DNA of 51,500 nt from Burkholderiaceae bacterium (GCA_018882785.1 VERI01000011.1:1-51500), one strand, 5' to 3'. Shown: positions 28,419-37,805, counted from the first letter of the stretch. Notes: generated by a model from the sequence alone, not told the origin. Numbers and translations are program-made.

Positions 28419-31136
28419 TTATGGATTGTTTTGTCGCGTCTCCACCATTACCAACGGTTCCTGTGGGGCCGTATCAGTAGTTCTACGGGGGGCACGTCCG
28501 AGCTTCTGGGGGGGCTCGGGCATCGCCTCCACGCTGCTTTTGTTCGGATCAGTCTGCACCCACTGAAGGCCAACTGCATCCAGGCTTTGACGCAGGCTTT
28601 CCTCGGAGACCTGAATGGCAGGGGCAGGTGGTGGTGGGCTAACGACTGGCTGGGCCTCCACCGCTGTCGTTGCAACGGGCGCCGACGCAACGGGTGCCGG
28701 TGCGTCGGTTATCGGCGCTATCGGCTGGGCAATTGGCTCAGGTGCGACCGCTGCGACCGACACTGCTGTTTCGACGATCGGCGCAGAGCCCTCGCGCTGG
28801 ACTGCGACGGGCGCTTCGGAAACCGGCATTGAAACTATTGTGGTGGGCTCTACGGTCGTCGGGGCAGGCGCCGCTAAGGGTGCGCCTTCGATCGCCGTTG
28901 CCGCCTGCTCAGCATCCGCACTATTTTCCGGCATTGCAGAGTCTTCCTCTCGTCTTCCATCTCGACCGCCACGGCCACGACGTCGACGTCGACGGCCTGA
29001 ACGCTCTTGATCAGATTCCGAAGGGTTAGATGATTCTGCGGCAGCAGTGAGCGCCGATTCCGGATTTGCCTCAGCTGCTTGCGCATTACCACCGCTCCGG
29101 TCTCCGCGATCCTGCCGGCTACGACGATCTGGACGTTCCTTGCGGCCATCGCCGCGCTGTTCGCCGGTGTTCTCGGTTTTTGATTCGGCTACGCTCTCAC
29201 GATCCTCACGGCGTTGATCGCGGCCACGGTGAGCGTCTTGCTTTTGCTGACGTGGCTCGCGGCCTTCACGCTGTTCTTGGCGTGCATCAGGCCGGTCGGT
29301 ACGAGGCTCGCGCTCGCCACCGCGACGGTCACGCTGATCGTTGCGGCCGGATCGCTCGTTGCGGCCGCGTCCACGGCCGCCACGGTCTGATCGCTCGCTG
29401 CGGGCGGCTGGTTTTTCCTCTGCGGTGCTCTTGCTCGGACCACTTGAGAACCATCCCATGATTCTGGAAAAAAGCCCTTTCTCAGCGGGCGTGCTCTCTG
29501 CCGCTCGTGGCGTGATGGGTGCCGGCTGTGATGGCGTGATGCCCTTAACGACGGCCTCTTGCCGAGGCTTGGCGGTCGACTGGTCGGTCTTTTGCTGCTG
29601 ATAGGCTGTCTCGGTTGCGGGCTCATCGGCCATCGCATAGCTGGCCCGTGAGTCTTCGAGCCGCGGATCATCATGCCGCAGGCGCTCAATTTTGTAGTTC
29701 GGGGTCTCGAGAAACTTGTTGGGAATCAAGACCACAGTGACCTTGAGCCTGAATTCAAGCTTGGCAATATCGGTGCGCTTTTCATTGAGCAAAAAGGTGG
29801 CAACCTCCACGGGTACCTGAACATGGAGTGCTGCGGTGCCTTCCTTCATGGCTTCTTCTTGCAAAATCCGAAGAATATGCAGTGCGCTGGAATCAACGTC
29901 ACGGATCACGCCGGTGCCATTGCATCGCGGACAGGTGATGTGGGAGCCCTCGTTGAGGGCTGGACGAAGGCGCTGGCGTGAGAGCTCCATAAGGCCGAAA
30001 CGCGAGATCTTCCCCATTTGCACTCGGGCGCGATCCACGTGCAGGGAGTCCCGCAGTCGCTGTTCGACCTCACGCTGGTTTTTGGCGGATTCCATGTCGA
30101 TGAAATCGATCACGATCAGGCCGCCTAGGTCGCGCAGGCGCAGCTGACGGCCGACCTCTTCGGCCGCTTCCAGGTTGGTCCTGAAGGCAGTCTCTTCGAT
30201 ATCCGATCCACGCGTGGCGCGGGCCGAGTTCACATCGACGGCCACCAATGCCTCGGTATGGTCAATCACGATCGCGCCACCGGAGGGCAGAGGAACGACA
30301 CGTGAGTAGGCTGTTTCGATTTGATGCTCGATCTGAAATCGGGAAAAAAGCGGTACATCGTCGTTGTAGCGCTTAACCCGATTGCCCATATCCGGCATCA
30401 CATGCAGCATGAACTGGCGGGCCTGTTCATAAATGTCATCGGTATCGATCAGGATCTCACCGATATCGGGATGGAAATAATCTCGGATCGCGCGGATGAC
30501 CAGGCTGGATTCCTGGTAAATCAGATAGGCACCGGGCTGAAGCTTGCGGGCGTCATCTACGGCTCGCCAGAGCTGCAGCAGATAGTTCAGATCCCATTGG
30601 AGTTCTTCGGCGGTCCGTCCGATCCCCGCAGTGCGGGCGATCAGGCTCATGCCCGTCGGGACATCCAACTGGTCCATCGTTTCGCGCAGCTCCTGGCGGT
30701 CTTCGCCCTCGATGCGACGGGAGACGCCACCACCGCGGGGGTTGTTGGGCATCAAGACCAGATAGCGACCAGCCAGGGAAATAAAGGTGGTCAGTGCCGC
30801 ACCTTTATTACCGCGCTCTTCCTTTTCAACCTGAACCAGCAGTTCGGTACCCTCAGCGATGGCCTCTTTGATGGTCGCGCGGCCGACATCGACTCCGGGT
30901 TTGAAGTATTCCCGGGCGATCTCCTTAAAGGGGAGAAAGCCGTGGCGCTCTTCGCCGTAATTGACAAAGCAGGCCTCCAGGCTGGGTTCAATACGGGTTA
31001 CGACACCCTTGTAGATATTGCTTTTGCGCTGCTCCCGGCCTGCGGTCTCAATATCCAGGTCGACGAGCCGTTGGCCATCGACAATGGCGACCCGCAGCTC
31101 CTCGGCGTGGGTCGCGTTAAACAACATGCGTTTCAT
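28419..31136 (-). CDS. rne: Ribonuclease E
   Basis: This 905-residue endoribonuclease is the scaffold for RNA degradation. The N-terminal S1 domain (about 38-120) is followed by the catalytic DNase I-like region. The two metal-binding aspartates lie in VAVDVNSAR and IVIDFIDMES. The Zn-link cysteines are in CPRCNGTG. The C-terminal half (about 520-905) is Arg/Asp/Gly-rich and then Ala/Pro/Val-rich, low complexity, as expected for a disordered RNA- and protein-binding arm. A strong SD AAAGGAG precedes ATG 31136. The upstream leader is long and structured. RraA, encoded at 19279, is a predicted regulator. Confidence 0.95.
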   Translation of the reverse strand: MKRMLFNATHAEELRVAIVDGQRLVDLDIETAGREQRKSNIYKGVVTRIEPSLEACFVNYGEERHGFLPFKEIAREYFKPGVDVGRATIKEAIAEGTELLVQVEKEERGNKGAALTTFISLAGRYLVLMPNNPRGGGVSRRIEGEDRQELRETMDQLDVPTGMSLIARTAGIGRTAEELQWDLNYLLQLWRAVDDARKLQPGAYLIYQESSLVIRAIRDYFHPDIGEILIDTDDIYEQARQFMLHVMPDMGNRVKRYNDDVPLFSRFQIEHQIETAYSRVVPLPSGGAIVIDHTEALVAVDVNSARATRGSDIEETAFRTNLEAAEEVGRQLRLRDLGGLIVIDFIDMESAKNQREVEQRLRDSLHVDRARVQMGKISRFGLMELSRQRLRPALNEGSHITCPRCNGTGVIRDVDSSALHILRILQEEAMKEGTAALHVQVPVEVATFLLNEKRTDIAKLEFRLKVTVVLIPNKFLETPNYKIERLRHDDPRLEDSRASYAMADEPATETAYQQQKTDQSTAKPRQEAVVKGITPSQPAPITPRAAESTPAEKGLFSRIMGWFSSGPSKSTAEEKPAARSERSDRGGRGRGRNERSGRNDQRDRRGGEREPRTDRPDARQEQREGREPRQQKQDAHRGRDQRREDRESVAESKTENTGEQRGDGRKERPDRRSRQDRGDRSGGNAQAAEANPESALTAAAESSNPSESDQERSGRRRRRRGRGGRDGRREEDSAMPENSADAEQAATAIEGAPLAAPAPTTVEPTTIVSMPVSEAPVAVQREGSAPIVETAVSVAAVAPEPIAQPIAPITDAPAPVASAPVATTAVEAQPVVSPPPPAPAIQVSEESLRQSLDAVGLQWVQTDPNKSSVEAMPEPPQKLGRAPRRTTDTAPQEPLVMVETRQNNP

Positions 31137-31565
31137 GCACTACTCCTTTATCGGGCCGGCCGCAGCGATGCGGGGTACATCGGCCCTGGCTACCGCGTCA
31201 GCGGTCAAATGGAGCGGGCAGGGTGTGCGGAATCAGCAGACGATAAGGCTCCGCCGGCGGGCGCATGGTGATGCGATCGCCGGGGATCGATGGTCGAGAT
31301 GGGATGTTTTTTGGGTAAACCAACACTACAAATCCGTTGTACTCAATCTATCTGTTCGTCAGCCGGGCCGCGCAGCCATTGCGCTCCTCGGTCAAATACA
31401 ATCCGGTGCACACTGCACTCGGGCCGGAGGCATCAACCGTCTCTGCGTTTTTTCCTGAGGGTCCAGCCTGGGGCTGAAACGGCCGCCTTGGGGCTGACCC
31501 GGAGGGACGCAACAATCGGTCGGTAAATCATCTCCGACCGGTCGAGTATAACCTTGAACTTCAAC
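31137..31565. promoter_or_regulatory. Divergent intergenic region: rne leader and rluC promoter area
   Basis: This 429-bp stretch has no convincing gene. Read as rne leader (minus strand), it has two 5-bp stems with tetraloops, at 31160-31173 and 31192-31205, just before the SD. A perfect 7-bp inverted repeat, CGGTCGG/CCGACCG (31517-31523 and 31534-31540), lies near rluC. TATAAC (31547-31552) could be the rluC -10 element, but no good -35 is seen. I could not place the rne promoter confidently. Confidence 0.4.
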
Positions 31566-32636
31566 ATGACATCAAATCCCTTTGATTTGGCAAGTACCGC
31601 CGCAGGCCATGGGCCGGCAGGGCGGGGGCCGACCACGGGGGTCCAGCAGTGGCGGGTGGGCCCGGAGCAGGCAGGCCAGCGAATTGATAACTTTTTGCTC
31701 ACCCGTCTGAAGGGCGTGCCCAAGACCCGGATCTATCGGATGCTGCGGACCGGGGAGGTGCGGGTCAACGGGGGCAGAGTTTCCAGTGATTACCGGATTG
31801 AGGAGGGGGACCAGCTCAGGATCCCGCCGCTTCGGCTGCCCGAGTCTGCAGGCGCAAGGGAGTCGGGGCAGAGCCGCGGTGTCGTTCAGCCGGGACTTGC
31901 CCGATCCGTTGCAGCCCGTATCGCCATCATTCTCGAAGACGACTTCATGCTCGCGATTAATAAGCCGTTTGGCCTCGCGGTTCACGGCGGGAGCGGAATT
32001 CGGCTCGGAGTCATCGAGGCGCTCCGTCAGGCGCGGGATGACGGAGCGGGCCGAGAATTTTTTCTCGAACTTGTCCATCGACTGGACCGAGAGACTTCAG
32101 GCCTGATGCTGCTGGCCAAGCGACGCTCAAGCCTTACTGAGTTTCATCGTCAACTGCGCGAGGGTCAGATGCGCAAGCGCTATTTGGCGCTGGTCTGGGG
32201 GGACTGGCCGCAAGACTGCGATCGCATCGAGGCGCCCCTACATAAATGGGTGAATGCGCGCGGAGAGCGTTGGGTAAGGGTTCAAGAGGATGGGCAGTCC
32301 GCGATCACAAAAGTCAGAGTGCTCCAGCGGCTTGAACATCGTTTGCTTGGCCGAGTCACCCTTTTGCAGTGCGAGCCGCTGACAGGCAGAACACATCAAC
32401 TCCGGGTCCATCTGGCCAGTCGGGGTCATCCAATCGTGGGTGATCCGAAATATGGTCTGATCGCGCAGGATGAGGCGCATGGTCCGAAGGGATCCGAGAT
32501 GATCCAACGCATGGCGCTCCACGCCTGGACGTTGCGATGTGTACATCCAGGTTCAGGAGAGACGATTCACCTGACCGCACCTGTCGAGGACGCGTTTCAG
32601 ACACTATTAAATGAGCTGGGGGCAAAGGCGCTGTGA
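31566..32636 (+). CDS. rluC: 23S rRNA pseudouridine synthase RluC
   Basis: This 356-residue pseudouridine synthase has an S4 RNA-binding domain (about 36-95) and the RluA-family catalytic domain. The active-site aspartate is D174 in HRLDRETSGL. RluC modifies 23S rRNA uridines 955, 2504 and 2580 in E. coli. The start was set at ATG 31566. An upstream in-frame TTG (31554) is less likely. The position beside rne and ahead of a HAD phosphatase and sppA is the usual betaproteobacterial order. It overlaps the next gene by 1 nt. Confidence 0.9.
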   Translation: MTSNPFDLASTAAGHGPAGRGPTTGVQQWRVGPEQAGQRIDNFLLTRLKGVPKTRIYRMLRTGEVRVNGGRVSSDYRIEEGDQLRIPPLRLPESAGARESGQSRGVVQPGLARSVAARIAIILEDDFMLAINKPFGLAVHGGSGIRLGVIEALRQARDDGAGREFFLELVHRLDRETSGLMLLAKRRSSLTEFHRQLREGQMRKRYLALVWGDWPQDCDRIEAPLHKWVNARGERWVRVQEDGQSAITKVRVLQRLEHRLLGRVTLLQCEPLTGRTHQLRVHLASRGHPIVGDPKYGLIAQDEAHGPKGSEMIQRMALHAWTLRCVHPGSGETIHLTAPVEDAFQTLLNELGAKAL

Positions 32637-33295
32637 TGGACTCTGTGGAGCTTGTGGTTTTTGACTGGGATGGGACTGTGGTGGACTCCACCCCGAGTAT
32701 CGCGAGTGCCATTCAGCAGTCTTGCGAGGATCTGGGTTTAGCGATTCCCAGTGTCGACGATGCCCGATGGGTGATTGGGCTGGGGCTTCAAGATGCGTTG
32801 TCCCGGGTTGCTCCGAATCTCAGTCCTGAGCGGCAGGGTGCGCTGACAGATCGATTCCGGCACCACTACCTATCCCGTTACGAGCAATTGCAGATGTTCC
32901 CGGGAATGATGCAGGTGTTGACGGAACTGCACGGATCGGGAATGCCGCTTGCGGTGGCCACGGGAAAGACCCGGGTAGGTCTTGAGCGTTCTTTTGACCT
33001 GACCGGCACTCGGCATTTGTTTGCGAGCTCGCGCTGCGCGGATGAATCGGAGCCCAAGCCAGCGCCTCGGATGGTGCTGGAAATCTGTGCCGAGCTTCGT
33101 ATTTCTCCAAGCTCCACGCTGGTAATTGGGGATACGACCCATGATATTTTCATGGCCAAATCCGCTGGGGCTGAGGCGTTGGCGGTGGGCTATGGGGCCC
33201 ATGCGACAGAAGAACTTCTGGCCGCTGATCCGCTGGGCTGTATGCTCAGCGTTGAAGAATTAAACGATTGGATTGCACGATGGATCAAGAAGTAG
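32636..33295 (+). CDS. HAD-superfamily phosphatase (phosphoglycolate phosphatase-like)
   Basis: This 219-residue HAD hydrolase has nucleophile D10 in the motif FDWDGT (9-14). The motif II threonine is in VATGKTR, and the motif IV acidic pair is in VIGDTTHDIFMA. A helical cap domain of the Gph type lies between. The substrate is probably a small phosphate ester but is not fixed by sequence. The start ATG 32636 overlaps the rluC stop (TGATG). The 3' end overlaps sppA by 16 nt. Confidence 0.85.
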   Translation: MDSVELVVFDWDGTVVDSTPSIASAIQQSCEDLGLAIPSVDDARWVIGLGLQDALSRVAPNLSPERQGALTDRFRHHYLSRYEQLQMFPGMMQVLTELHGSGMPLAVATGKTRVGLERSFDLTGTRHLFASSRCADESEPKPAPRMVLEICAELRISPSSTLVIGDTTHDIFMAKSAGAEALAVGYGAHATEELLAADPLGCMLSVEELNDWIARWIKK

Positions 33296-34203
33296 TGGAA
33301 AAGGTGCTGCTTGCGCATGTGCAGGAGCAGCGACGTGCGCGACGCTGGGGAAATTTCTGGCGCTTTATCACTTTCGCATTTGTGCTGGGGGCGTTTTGGT
33401 TCTCGAGCATGGGCGGTGGCACCCACATGGTGGCCAGCCCGACGATGCGACATACCGCCATGATCGATCTGCATGGCGTCATTGATTTTGGATCTCCAGC
33501 AAGTGCTGAACTGGTGTCCGATTCTTTGCGAGAAGCTTTTAAAAATAGCCATGCGGCGGGGATCATTCTTCGAATCAATAGCCCTGGTGGCAGCCCCGTC
33601 CAGTCGGGCATTGTTTTTGATGAGATCCGCAGGCTAAAGGCTGAGCACAAGGACAAGCCGGTCATCGCCGTTGTTGAGGACGTCGCTGCCTCGGGCGGCT
33701 ATTACATTGCCTCAGCGGCTGATTTTATTTACGTGAACCAGGCCAGTCTGGTTGGCTCGATCGGGGTACGAATGGACAGCTTCGGGTTTACCGAGGCGTT
33801 AAAGAAGCTTGGCGTTGAGCGCCGGGTGCTGACCGCGGGAGAAAACAAGGCGATGCTGGATCCATTTTTACCGATGGACCCCAAACAGCGGGCCGCGGTT
33901 CAGTCGATGATCAACGATGTCCATGGCCAATTTATCGCTGCGGTCAAACAGGGCCGCGGTGATCGGCTAAAACCCATCCCTGAGCTCTTTTCGGGGATGG
34001 TCTGGACGGGCGCCAAAAGTATTGAACTGGGTCTTGCCGACGGACTTGGGACCGTGGATTCGGTTGCCCGAGATGTCATCAAGGCCGAAGAGGTTATCGA
34101 TTACACCCTCCAGCCCAATTTTGCAGAGCGCCTGGCCAAGCGCTTTGGCGCTGCTGCCGGAGACGCCATGTTCAGCGCGATGATGCGCTGGTCGGTCTAT
34201 TGA
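33280..34203 (+). CDS. sppA: S49-family signal peptide peptidase
   Basis: This 307-residue membrane-anchored serine protease has one N-terminal transmembrane helix (about 28-43). The catalytic pair is S138 (AASGGYY) and K190 (GENKAML), with the 52-residue spacing seen in short SppA proteins. The INSPGGS motif (100-105) precedes them. It degrades signal peptides left in the inner membrane. The start was set at ATG 33280, overlapping the phosphatase gene. An in-frame TTG at 33268 is less likely. It is convergent with maf. Confidence 0.9.
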   Translation: MDQEVVEKVLLAHVQEQRRARRWGNFWRFITFAFVLGAFWFSSMGGGTHMVASPTMRHTAMIDLHGVIDFGSPASAELVSDSLREAFKNSHAAGIILRINSPGGSPVQSGIVFDEIRRLKAEHKDKPVIAVVEDVAASGGYYIASAADFIYVNQASLVGSIGVRMDSFGFTEALKKLGVERRVLTAGENKAMLDPFLPMDPKQRAAVQSMINDVHGQFIAAVKQGRGDRLKPIPELFSGMVWTGAKSIELGLADGLGTVDSVARDVIKAEEVIDYTLQPNFAERLAKRFGAAAGDAMFSAMMRWSVY

Positions 34204-34243
34204 ATTAAATCGATTCGGTGTGAGTGGGGCCTGCCGCCCGCAA

Positions 34244-34846
34244 TCAAGGGTAGTGCTTAAGTGCAGAAACGCCGAATCGATTGAGTATCTCGGTCAGTGC
34301 GATCAGAGGAAGTCCGATCAGCGCAGTGGGATCGGAGCCTTCAATTGCAGATATGAGCGTAATGCCGAGCCCTTCAGACTTGGCGCTGCCTGCGCAGTCG
34401 AGAGGCTGCTCAATCTCAATGTAGCGTTGCAAAAGCGTATCGGGAAGCTCTTCAACCCCTCGAAACCTTACCTGTGTCGGAACCATGGCCTCCTCAGTGC
34501 GATCGCCGCCAAGGCCAGCAACGCAGACTGCGGTGTAAAAGACAGAGGTCTGTCCGCGCTGAAGCTGAAGCTGCTCAAGGGCGTGGGCATTGGTGCCCGG
34601 CTTATCCAGTCGCTGATCGTTACAGACGGCAACCTGATCGGCACCAATGACAATTGCTTCAGGATGTCGTTTGGCGATCCAGAGGGCTTTCTCCCTGGCG
34701 AGTCGTATTGCGGTATTTACAAAAGACTCGCCCCCCAGCGGGGTCTCATCGACGTTGGGCGTTTGCGTCGCGAAATCAAGTCCGAGTCGAGACAGCAACT
34801 CCTTTCGGTATGGGCTACTCGAGGCGAGAATTAAGGGTGCGTGCAT
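34244..34846 (-). CDS. Maf-family nucleotide pyrophosphatase (YceF type)
   Basis: This 200-residue Maf-like protein hydrolyses non-canonical or modified nucleoside triphosphates. The N-terminal LILASSSPYRKELLSRLG, the NVDE segment, VIGADQVAV and the C-terminal SAKSEGLGITLI are all family features. The position next to yceD matches the E. coli yceF-yceD-rpmF order, with maf inverted here. It starts 44 bp from yceD, head-to-head, so the two share a short promoter region. Confidence 0.9.
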   Translation of the reverse strand: MHAPLILASSSPYRKELLSRLGLDFATQTPNVDETPLGGESFVNTAIRLAREKALWIAKRHPEAIVIGADQVAVCNDQRLDKPGTNAHALEQLQLQRGQTSVFYTAVCVAGLGGDRTEEAMVPTQVRFRGVEELPDTLLQRYIEIEQPLDCAGSAKSEGLGITLISAIEGSDPTALIGLPLIALTEILNRFGVSALKHYP

Positions 34847-34852
34847 GCCGGG

Positions 34853-34881
34853 TTGAAACGTCCATTGAAGGCAGATAAGGT
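34853..34881 (+). promoter_or_regulatory. Putative sigma70 promoter of the yceD-rpmF-plsX-fab run
   Basis: TTGAAA (34853-34858), a 17-nt spacer and TAAGGT (34876-34881) resemble a sigma70 promoter. Transcription would begin about 34888, only a few nt before the yceD ATG at 34891. The mRNA would then be nearly leaderless. No good SD precedes the ATG, which agrees. Confidence 0.45.
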
Positions 34882-34890
34882 TCGCGCATT

Positions 34891-35475
34891 ATGAATGCCA
34901 AATTTGATCTGAGCGTCCCGCTGTCTGGTCTGGCCCTTGAACGCGCGCTCGCCAGTCAGGCGCTGCCTGCCTCCGGCGAGATTGCGTCGGATCAGATGAC
35001 TCGGCTGTCGGCGTCTTGTCAGCGGATTGACGCGCCTATTGCCTGGGAGTTTTTTCCGGACGATCAACCGCCGGGGCCTGGCCATCCGCGCAGACGTTGG
35101 TGGCTCAAGGCCAGGGCGACGCTTGCATGTCGCTGTGAACGGTGTCTTGAGCCTGTGATCGTGAACCTGTCGGTTCGGCGGGGATTTGAGTTTTTTGAGT
35201 CGGCCGCGCTCGCGGATGCCCGCACCGAGCAGGCGACCGAAGAGGAGGAGCGTGACCCGGATGCGGCGATGGTGGATTTTCTTGCCCCAGAGGATTCGGC
35301 CTCGTTGATGGCGCTCCTGGAAGATGAGCTGTTGCTTGAGCTGCCGCTGGCCCCCAAGCACGAGAATTGTCAGGCGCCCCTGACACAGGCCCCGCCGGTA
35401 CCCGAGAAGGCCAATCCGTTTGCCGGGCTGAAGGGCCTGGTCGGCGGACCATCAAAAGGTAAAAATACCTTATAA
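34891..35475 (+). CDS. yceD: YceD/DUF177 protein (23S rRNA accumulation)
   Basis: This 194-residue DUF177 protein is linked in E. coli and plants to 23S rRNA accumulation. The Cys motif LACRCERCLEP (about 84-94) is the family landmark. An acidic middle (ATEEEERDPDAA) and the EDELLLELPLAP segment follow. Its gene almost always precedes rpmF, as here. A perfect TATAAT overlaps its stop codon. It may be translated from a leaderless transcript. Confidence 0.9.
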   Translation: MNAKFDLSVPLSGLALERALASQALPASGEIASDQMTRLSASCQRIDAPIAWEFFPDDQPPGPGHPRRRWWLKARATLACRCERCLEPVIVNLSVRRGFEFFESAALADARTEQATEEEERDPDAAMVDFLAPEDSASLMALLEDELLLELPLAPKHENCQAPLTQAPPVPEKANPFAGLKGLVGGPSKGKNTL

Positions 35476-35476
35476 T
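35456..35476 (+). promoter_or_regulatory. Hairpin and perfect -10 hexamer ahead of rpmF
   Basis: AAGGTA (35456-35461) and TACCTT (35466-35471) form a 6-bp inverted repeat around AAAA. A perfect TATAAT (35471-35476) overlaps its end and the yceD stop codon. No matching -35 lies 17 nt upstream (ACCATC). It could be an internal promoter for rpmF-plsX-fab or a processing hairpin. Confidence 0.4.
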
Positions 35477-35499
35477 TCAAGGTTTTCCGGAGTCTGAAC

Positions 35500-35679
35500 A
35501 TGGCTGTCCAGCAGAACAAGAAATCGCCGTCGAAGCGCGGCATGCATCGTTCGCACGATTTTCTGAGCAATCCGTCCACCGCGGTCGAGCCGACCACGGG
35601 CGAGATTCATCTTCGCCACCACATCAGCCCCTCGGGCTACTACCGTGGCAAGAAAGTCGTCAAGACCAAGGCTGCATAA
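35500..35679 (+). CDS. rpmF: 50S ribosomal protein L32
   Basis: This 59-residue basic protein opens [20 protein letters not shown], and [18 protein letters not shown] follows near the C-terminus, both diagnostic of bacterial L32. The Zn-type cysteines of some L32 proteins are absent, as is usual in this group. It sits between yceD and plsX in the conserved order. Confidence 0.97.
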   Translation: MAVQQNKKSPSKRGMHRSHDFLSNPSTAVEPTTGEIHLRHHISPSGYYRGKKVVKTKAA

Positions 35680-35697
35680 ACTCTTCGCTTTCCTGCT

Positions 35698-36786
35698 GTG
35701 ACTTCGTCGCAGTCAGTCTGCATCGCCATCGATTGCATGGGTGGCGATCATGGCCTTACCGTCACCATTCCCGCAGCGTTGAATTTCCTGGGCCACAGCC
35801 CAGGCAATCGGGTGCTGCTCGTGGGCAAGGAGCCTGAGCTCTCTAGTGCGGTGTCGGCCCGCGCCCCGAGCGCGGGGCTGAGCGCCCGGATTGAGCTCTT
35901 GGCTGCCGAAGAGGTCGTGCTGATGGACGACCCGCCTGCAGTCGCGTTACGCAATAAGCGCAGGTCATCGATGCGGCTCGCGATTGAGGCCGTCAAGGAC
36001 GGCCGCGCCCATGCCGCAGTCAGTGCCGGTAATACCGGTGCCCTCATGGCGATCGCCCGTTACGTGCTTAAAACAATGGAGGGCATCGATCGCCCCGCAA
36101 TCGCTACTGCCATGCCCAATCAGCGTGGTGGTGTCACAACCATGTTAGACCTCGGCGCAAATGTCGATTGCAACGCGGACCATCTATTGCAATTCGCCTC
36201 TATGGGTGCGGCGCTGGTTTCGGTAATTCACGGGAAAGCTCAGCCCAGCGTGGGGCTGCTGAATATTGGTGAAGAGGTGATTAAGGGCAATGACACGGTC
36301 AAGATGGCCGGGGAGTTATTGCGCGCGAGCCACCTAAACTTCTACGGCAACGTCGAGGGTGATGATATTTTTAAGGGCACCACAGATGTCGTGGTCTGTG
36401 ATGGCTTTGTTGGAAATGTGGCATTGAAGACCTCTGAGGGTCTGGCCCAGATGCTGCGCAGTTTTATTAAAGAAGAATTTACACGCAATGCAGGCACGCG
36501 TCTGATGGGATTGTTAGCGATGCCTGTGCTCAAGAAATTCTCGCGTCGCGTGGATCATCGCCGCTACAACGGTGCCGCGCTGCTGGGGCTGCGTGGGATC
36601 GTGTTCAAGAGCCATGGCTCTGCCGACGCGGTTGCCTATGAGCACGCGCTACAGCGCGCCGCAGATGCCGCTGCCCACGGGCTAAACGAAAAAATCGCTC
36701 AGGCGATCGCTCTGGATCGGCCGGAGGCCATTCCGCATCCTGACCTAAAATCGTTATCGTCGGAACCCCCAGAGGACATCAGCTGA
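35698..36786 (+). CDS. plsX: Phosphate acyltransferase PlsX
   Basis: This 362-residue enzyme makes acyl-phosphate from acyl-ACP for phospholipid synthesis. Family stretches are visible: [11 protein letters not shown] near the N-terminus, [10 protein letters not shown], the [16 protein letters not shown] region and [15 protein letters not shown]. The start is GTG 35698, 18 nt after rpmF. Its stop overlaps the fabH start by 1 nt (TGATG), so expression is probably coupled. Confidence 0.94.
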   Translation: MTSSQSVCIAIDCMGGDHGLTVTIPAALNFLGHSPGNRVLLVGKEPELSSAVSARAPSAGLSARIELLAAEEVVLMDDPPAVALRNKRRSSMRLAIEAVKDGRAHAAVSAGNTGALMAIARYVLKTMEGIDRPAIATAMPNQRGGVTTMLDLGANVDCNADHLLQFASMGAALVSVIHGKAQPSVGLLNIGEEVIKGNDTVKMAGELLRASHLNFYGNVEGDDIFKGTTDVVVCDGFVGNVALKTSEGLAQMLRSFIKEEFTRNAGTRLMGLLAMPVLKKFSRRVDHRRYNGAALLGLRGIVFKSHGSADAVAYEHALQRAADAAAHGLNEKIAQAIALDRPEAIPHPDLKSLSSEPPEDIS

Positions 36787-37763
36787 TGGAGATCTTCTCG
36801 CGCATTGTTGGTACGGGCCGGGCTTTGCCGGGCAAACCCGTGACCAATGCAGAGTTGGCGACTCGGCTTGCGCAGTCGGGCGTCGATACCTCGGATGACT
36901 GGATCCGTGAGCGCACGGGTATCTCGCAGCGCTACATTGCGGCCGACGGTGTGCACACCAGTGATCTCGCTTTCGAGGCCTCCGGCCATGCACTGCAGTC
37001 AGCAGGTGTCTCTGCGAAAGATATTGATCTGATCATTCTGGCGACTTCGACGCCCGACATGATCTTTCCCTCGACTGCCTGCCTGTTGCAGAAAAAGCTT
37101 GGCGCATCTGGTGGCGCTGCTTTTGATGTTCAGGCGGTATGCAGTGGTTTTGCCTACGCGATGGCAACCGCGGATCTGTTTATCAAGGCCGGCAAGGCCA
37201 AGACCGCCCTCGTTGTCGGTGCGGAGGTTTTTTCGGGAATTCTGGATTGGAGTGATCGCGCGACATGTGTGCTGTTTGGCGATGGTGCTGGTGCTGTTGT
37301 GCTGAAGGCCGATTCAACGCCGGGAATTCTGGGACACCGACTGCATGCGCGCGGTGAGTTTGAGTCGATTCTTCGTACACCCGGAACAGTCAGCCACGGA
37401 AAAGCAGTGGGCCATCCGTTTCTCACCATGGATGGCCAGTCTGTTTTCAAGCTTGCGGTACAGGTGCTCGATAGTGTTGCCCGAGAGGTGCTGGCCGATG
37501 TTGGCCATCAGGTCAGTGATATTGATTGGCTGATTCCGCATCAGGCCAATGTCCGGATTCTTTCGGCCACGGCCAAGCGTCTTGGAATAGATGAGGCCAA
37601 AGTAGTTGTTACGGTCGATCAGCATGCCAATACGTCGGCGGCATCGGTTCCGCTGGCACTTGATGTTGCGGTTCGTGATGGCCGGATCCGATCCGGCCAG
37701 CGATTGATGCTTCAGGGGGTGGGTGGTGGCTTTACCTGGGGTGCGGTTTATCTTCAGTTTTAG
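36786..37763 (+). CDS. fabH: Beta-ketoacyl-ACP synthase III
   Basis: This 325-residue condensing enzyme starts fatty-acid synthesis from acetyl-CoA and malonyl-ACP. The catalytic triad is C119 (AVCSGF), H252 (PHQANVR) and N282 (HANTSAAS). Length is standard. ATG 36786 overlaps the plsX stop. Confidence 0.96.
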   Translation: MEIFSRIVGTGRALPGKPVTNAELATRLAQSGVDTSDDWIRERTGISQRYIAADGVHTSDLAFEASGHALQSAGVSAKDIDLIILATSTPDMIFPSTACLLQKKLGASGGAAFDVQAVCSGFAYAMATADLFIKAGKAKTALVVGAEVFSGILDWSDRATCVLFGDGAGAVVLKADSTPGILGHRLHARGEFESILRTPGTVSHGKAVGHPFLTMDGQSVFKLAVQVLDSVAREVLADVGHQVSDIDWLIPHQANVRILSATAKRLGIDEAKVVVTVDQHANTSAASVPLALDVAVRDGRIRSGQRLMLQGVGGGFTWGAVYLQF

Positions 37764-37805
37764 AGTGCGAGTCTCAAACCCTGCGATGGAGGTGGTGCGG
37801 TCATC

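Noticed and set aside
28419-29580. Tandem-repeat or CRISPR-like array in the Arg-rich part of rne
   Set aside because: The repetitive look comes from low-complexity Arg/Asp/Gly codons in the disordered arm. There are no regular repeats and spacers.
30321-31271. 316-codon ORF antisense to the rne 5' half and leader
   Set aside because: Most of it mirrors conserved RNase E codons. The part beyond 31137 has no domain and no SD.
34220-34834. 204-codon ORF antisense to maf
   Set aside because: Its coding frame mirrors the well-conserved Maf protein, and no family is recognisable.
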